DNA of 64,000 nt from Nageia nagi (Eukaryota > Pinophyta). This document shows positions 60,325 through 64,000 of the stretch, in pieces. Both the position numbers and the translations under genes were made by a program. Numbering within the stretch: the stretch's first letter is position 1; each line of letters begins with the position of its first letter. Location: assembly GCA_050084985.1 (NCBI GenBank), contig JBITNC010000001.1, positions 58,342,001 to 58,406,000 on the forward strand, written 5' to 3'. The notes below the pieces were generated by a model. It saw only the letters and a list, made by a program, of their open reading frames with translations. It had not been told where the DNA came from and did not search any database.

Positions 60325-61551
60325 TTAATCTTATGTCATTTCTACTTTATTATTCAGATGCATGGTATTGGCCATTGGTGAATGTATAAAAGATTTGAAG
60401 AAATGCATTATATTCCTGTGCAATGTGTTAGCAATAGCATAGTGCAATGTTTACTGGAAAAGAGTCTTGCATTCAAACACTTTACTGTGTTCTTTTGAAG
60501 GCTTGTCTTTTGTAGCTAGAGATAAATCCCGATACATCCTTGCATATAATGTGCTCTGATATGTCGTAGCGCCACAATTAATGTAAAATATATAATCCTC
60601 TTCAATATTTTGTATACCTCTAATTCAGTGACCATTTGACAAATTATGCACCACGGTCAGTATTAAAGTTTGAAATTGATCAATTATCTGTATGTTGCAT
60701 GTCTGAGAATTTGCTTCTCCCAAGCATTAGGGACTATCGTTTTTTATTTCTCATGTAATTGAACTCTGAGACCCTTAGTTGTTTTCCCTTACATGAAATC
60801 CAAGGGACATACAAATTTCAGTATATGGTAAATGTTTTGGAAGGAATATATTTATTTTACTGGATTTTAACACAGACTTGAAAAAAGCCATTTTCTAGTC
60901 CACATATATTTTCAGACAGCACGCACACATTTACTGCTACGGTGCTACCTATTGAATTTCAAAAGTCATTAGAAAACACACAAAGGAAAATGCGAGAAAA
61001 TTTGATATCTTGATAACTTTTTTTTTTCAAATTTGCAGTGCCATGAACTATATTCATGCATAACAAATACTTTTTTCCTTAGATGGGAAATGTCTTTTTT
61101 TTTTATTGAATCAGTTAGTGTCTGATTTATGCAGTTTGGTTTGAGAAATGTTTTGTGCTAGTTGTTTTGCCATAGAAGATTCATGGTTTTATCTATTGCT
61201 TCAAAAGACAAGAAGAGGTAAGAAATCATAGCCGTCAATTGGGTACTAGTGACTTCACCTAGTCCAGAATGATGGATATACAATCAAGCTTTATATTGAA
61301 ATTCAAAATATTAAATGTGTTTGTGTTCAAGTGTATTCTACATCTGTAGAATTCAAATTTTAAATTTTGTAGAAGTTTGAGGATTTCATTTCGAAGTGGG
61401 GGAGTTTGTATGATCAAAAAGAGTTGAAGAATGAATTTTTGCACCAATTCACATTCCTCTCCTTAAAAAGGAAAAATTAAAACATCAGAAAAATAAGGCC
61501 ATTATTTAATTAAGTGTTTGAAGGAATTATTGATTTCAAAGGGTGGATTAA

Positions 61552-61704
61552 ATAGTTATTTTTTTAAAATGATTTTACATTTTTGGCTATTTGACTAAGG
61601 AACAAAATTTTCTATTATACAATTTTGGTTATTTAGAAAAATATTTTATTTCTCAAATTATTTTAAAAATCCTAAAAATAACCATTTTCTAAGGAATTGA
61701 GCTT
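61552..61704 (-). repeat. Right arm of the 153-bp inverted repeat
   Basis: Reverse-complement partner of 57922-58074. No clear 8-11 bp direct duplication is visible just outside the two arms. Confidence 0.85.
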
Positions 61705-62265
61705 AGCTAGTGTAGTTATAATCTATTTTGATGTTGATACTTGCAATGATATGAATTTTTATCAACATGCTATATTTAATAAATTTTTGTTTTTTGGAAT
61801 CGTCTAGTTTTCCATAATTTTTTTTTTACTTTTAAAATAGCTATTTTTACTATATACATTTCTATGGGAATAGCCAACGTACTAATCGAAAGTGAATCGG
61901 CATAGCCTTTATTTATATAATTTGAAATTATAATTTTTTTCTTAAAATGAACCCTGCCAAGTCGTGACTTATCCATAGCTAGCCTCTTAGGATTACTAGC
62001 CTACTTTGATTAAACACTTGATTAAACAAAACAAAGTTAGGAAAATTAAGAAAATTAAAATATACAATTCATGTTTCTCAAATAATAAAGATTAATTAAA
62101 TTTATCAAAAAATATAAAAAGATAAACACATCATTATAATAAATGTTCATATAGGATATTTGTACATTAAATTATCCTCTAGTAAATATAAAACAAAAAG
62201 ATAAAAAATGATTTCTATATACGATGATTGTATATTTTTATATCTATTAAGAACATAGAAAATAA
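61705..62265. other. AT-rich stretch before the gag frame
   Basis: No gene is visible. It lies where the leader of the downstream Tat-type element would be, but neither an LTR edge nor a primer-binding site could be identified. Confidence 0.35.
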
Positions 62266-64000
62266 AAAATAACAAAAATAATTGCTCAAACTCGTTCTCA
62301 AAGATCTCTTCAAGAACAAGAGCCTCAAGATGAATATGAATTCAAACAAGGAGAAGGCCTTAGATCTAGTTGGGCTCTTCTAAGAAAAGAAACACCTCGA
62401 GATGAAAACCCTGGGGTACAAGAAAATCCTTTGGATAATTATTTACAAAAGGTTAGACAATGTTTAACACAATTAAGGATACCTCCATCTTCACCCCATA
62501 TACATAGTCTTTCTTCTTATGGAAGACATTTGAGGGAAGATAAAACACCAATAGCAAAGGAACCACCTAATGATGAAGAAACAAAGGCACCTCCTTCAAG
62601 AGCGTAGTTAGATGATACAATAATGCAAAGGGGTCCATTTATACTTAAGTATAATTGTGTTAAATGATACTTTCCATATGGGTGTTTAGTTCAATCTTAC
62701 TTAAGAAGAGAAGATTATTCGCCCTCTATAATTTTGAGACAAATGGAGGATTTTGTTAGGATTTCCATACACACGAAAACTCCTATACCTCAAGCAATAG
62801 ATAACTTTAAGGTATATGATGATTCTTATCATATCTTAAGATCAAACAACCTATCTCCTTTGCTAAGAATCCAATAAATTATTCAAGGACAACCAACTTA
62901 GCCAAACTTACCAAGGTTTAAGTTGGAAGAAATACCTCCCTATACCCATAAGAAAGAACATGCACCTCAAAGAAATGTGTATCAACAAGGGAGTGTACAA
63001 CAATAAAATATGCAACAACAATCACAAGTATTGGCTCAATCCATTCAACAAGTAGGCAAACCAATAAAATTCACTCACCACCACCACCAGGTTCAAGCTC
63101 AATCAATGCCTAATATACATCAAAATATGAATATGTCAAATATTCAACATCATTGCAAGGTTCAAACTCAACTGGTTACAAATTTTACCTCAAAATATGA
63201 ATATGCCAAATATTCAACACCAAGGTCAAGTTACGATTAGTCAAGGTTTAAAGATGAGTAGTAAACCACCATTTGGGGCATGATCATTATCTCCTCAAAA
63301 CCATGGTGTGTATAGATATCAAGACCCCTACTTCGTTAAAAAGAAAGTAATGTCATTAAAAATGAGACAAGATCAACTTCAAAGATATCATCTTCTTTCA
63401 CCATAAGATAGGAAACAAGGATATCAATTTCCTCCTAGACCACCTCGTCAACCTCCACCACCATATACTAAAGGTTATTATGAGGCAAGGATGCCTTCAG
63501 AACATCGATATGAACCTACTCAAGGATACAAAGAAATAAATTATCCTATAGAAAAAGCATATCCAAGATATGAAGAATACCCTGGCTATTCACCTAATCA
63601 ATCAATGGAGAGGGTAACATAAGAAGATGATGATTTATACAAAAGATTAAAAGAATTAGAAAAAATATTAACTATGTAAGATAAACAAAAATTTTCTTAT
63701 GAGACAATTTGTAATGAACCAATTCATCCTATTGTTCCAAAGAAATAAATTCTTTATAAGTTTGAAATACCAAAAATTGATCCATTTAAAGGAAAGAAGA
63801 TCCTAAGGAACATCTGAAGAAATTCAAATATTCAAGTTACTTAATTTATAATTATGATGCATTAATGTTACATATCTTTCCTTTGATGCTTTCTGAAAAA
63901 ATAATGGATTGGTACAACTTACTAGAACATAGTATTAGCTCATACTCTCAGTTAGAAAATTTGTTTCTAGAACATTTCAAAATCAACATCAAAGATAAAA
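62266..64000 (+). pseudogene. Tat-type gag, partial at window end
   Basis: An open frame without ATG runs from 62266 to 62604 (113 codons), Gln/Pro/Arg-rich at first (AQTRSQRSLQEQEPQDEYEF; an ATA before it may be the decayed start). After a TAG stop it continues with stops through a Gln/His-rich, low-complexity part (63010-63240). Near 63640-63990 it reaches the conserved gag core: YKRLKELEKILTM, PKIDPFKGK (then a one-base frameshift near 63800), and ALMLHIFPLMLSEKIMDWYN. This is the LxxLFPxSLxGxAxxWF-type signature. The pol region would lie beyond the window. This gag is less decayed than those of elements 1 and 2. Confidence 0.75.

Larger units (their letters stand above)
58930..61540. other. 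Non-coding interior of the inverted-repeat block
   Basis: Less degenerate-looking, more balanced sequence than the surrounding retroelements. Small T-rich tracts followed by GCAG or ACAG (near 59388 and 59457) resemble intron 3' ends. Short open frames at 59595-59801 (plus) and 60139-60324 (minus) have no recognisable domain. This may be intron or flank DNA that came with the gene fragments. Confidence 0.4.

Overview
The window looks like intergenic nuclear DNA of a large-genome vascular plant. It is AT-rich and CpG-poor, and almost entirely built from old, mutation-riddled LTR retrotransposons. A gymnosperm is my best guess from the density and age of these elements, but no marker in the window proves it. 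No intact host gene is visible. The only host-like coding traces are two short fragments near 58.5-58.9 kb, one resembling a 4-coumarate:CoA-ligase-type enzyme and one an EF-hand (calmodulin-like) protein.

Layout, left to right. 1-5.9 kb: a purine-skewed, highly degenerate region with a recurring 22-34 bp motif and decayed plus-strand coding traces. 5.9-6.3 kb: a probable Ty1/copia LTR. 6.3-9.3 kb: AT-rich non-coding DNA with a TA microsatellite and a diverged 222-bp tandem array. 9.33-15.6 kb: element 1, an old Ty3/gypsy element of the Tat lineage (plus strand) with both LTRs, a polypurine tract, RT, two RNase H domains, integrase, 3' tandem repeats and a target-site duplication. 15.6-32 kb: a mosaic of minus-strand Tat-type fragments (integrase, RNase H, a coiled-coil extra ORF, gag) separated by four copies (A-D) of an LTR-like repeat. 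34.65-43.36 kb: a minus-strand Ty1/copia element, the least decayed in the window. 43.36-57.91 kb: element 2, a 14.5-kb plus-strand Tat-type gypsy with 1.9-kb LTRs, an RNase H domain placed before the RT, and a 4-kb extra ORF region after the integrase. 57.92-61.70 kb: a 3.8-kb block bounded by 153-bp inverted repeats and carrying the two host gene fragments. 62.3-64 kb: the start of another plus-strand Tat-type gag, cut by the window end.

The elements do not work together as a system. Each is a separate, inactivated insertion. Many in-frame stops sit where family members have glutamine (CAA/CAG to TAA/TAG), which fits long-term 5-methylcytosine deamination in silenced plant DNA. Comparing LTR pairs by eye, the copia element is youngest, element 2 intermediate and element 1 oldest. 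The most interesting items are the inverted-repeat block with a chimeric pair of gene fragments, the domain order and extra ORF of element 2, a paralogous empty site that dates element 1, and duplications that arose inside already-dead elements. All calls rest on reading the sequence; no database search was possible.
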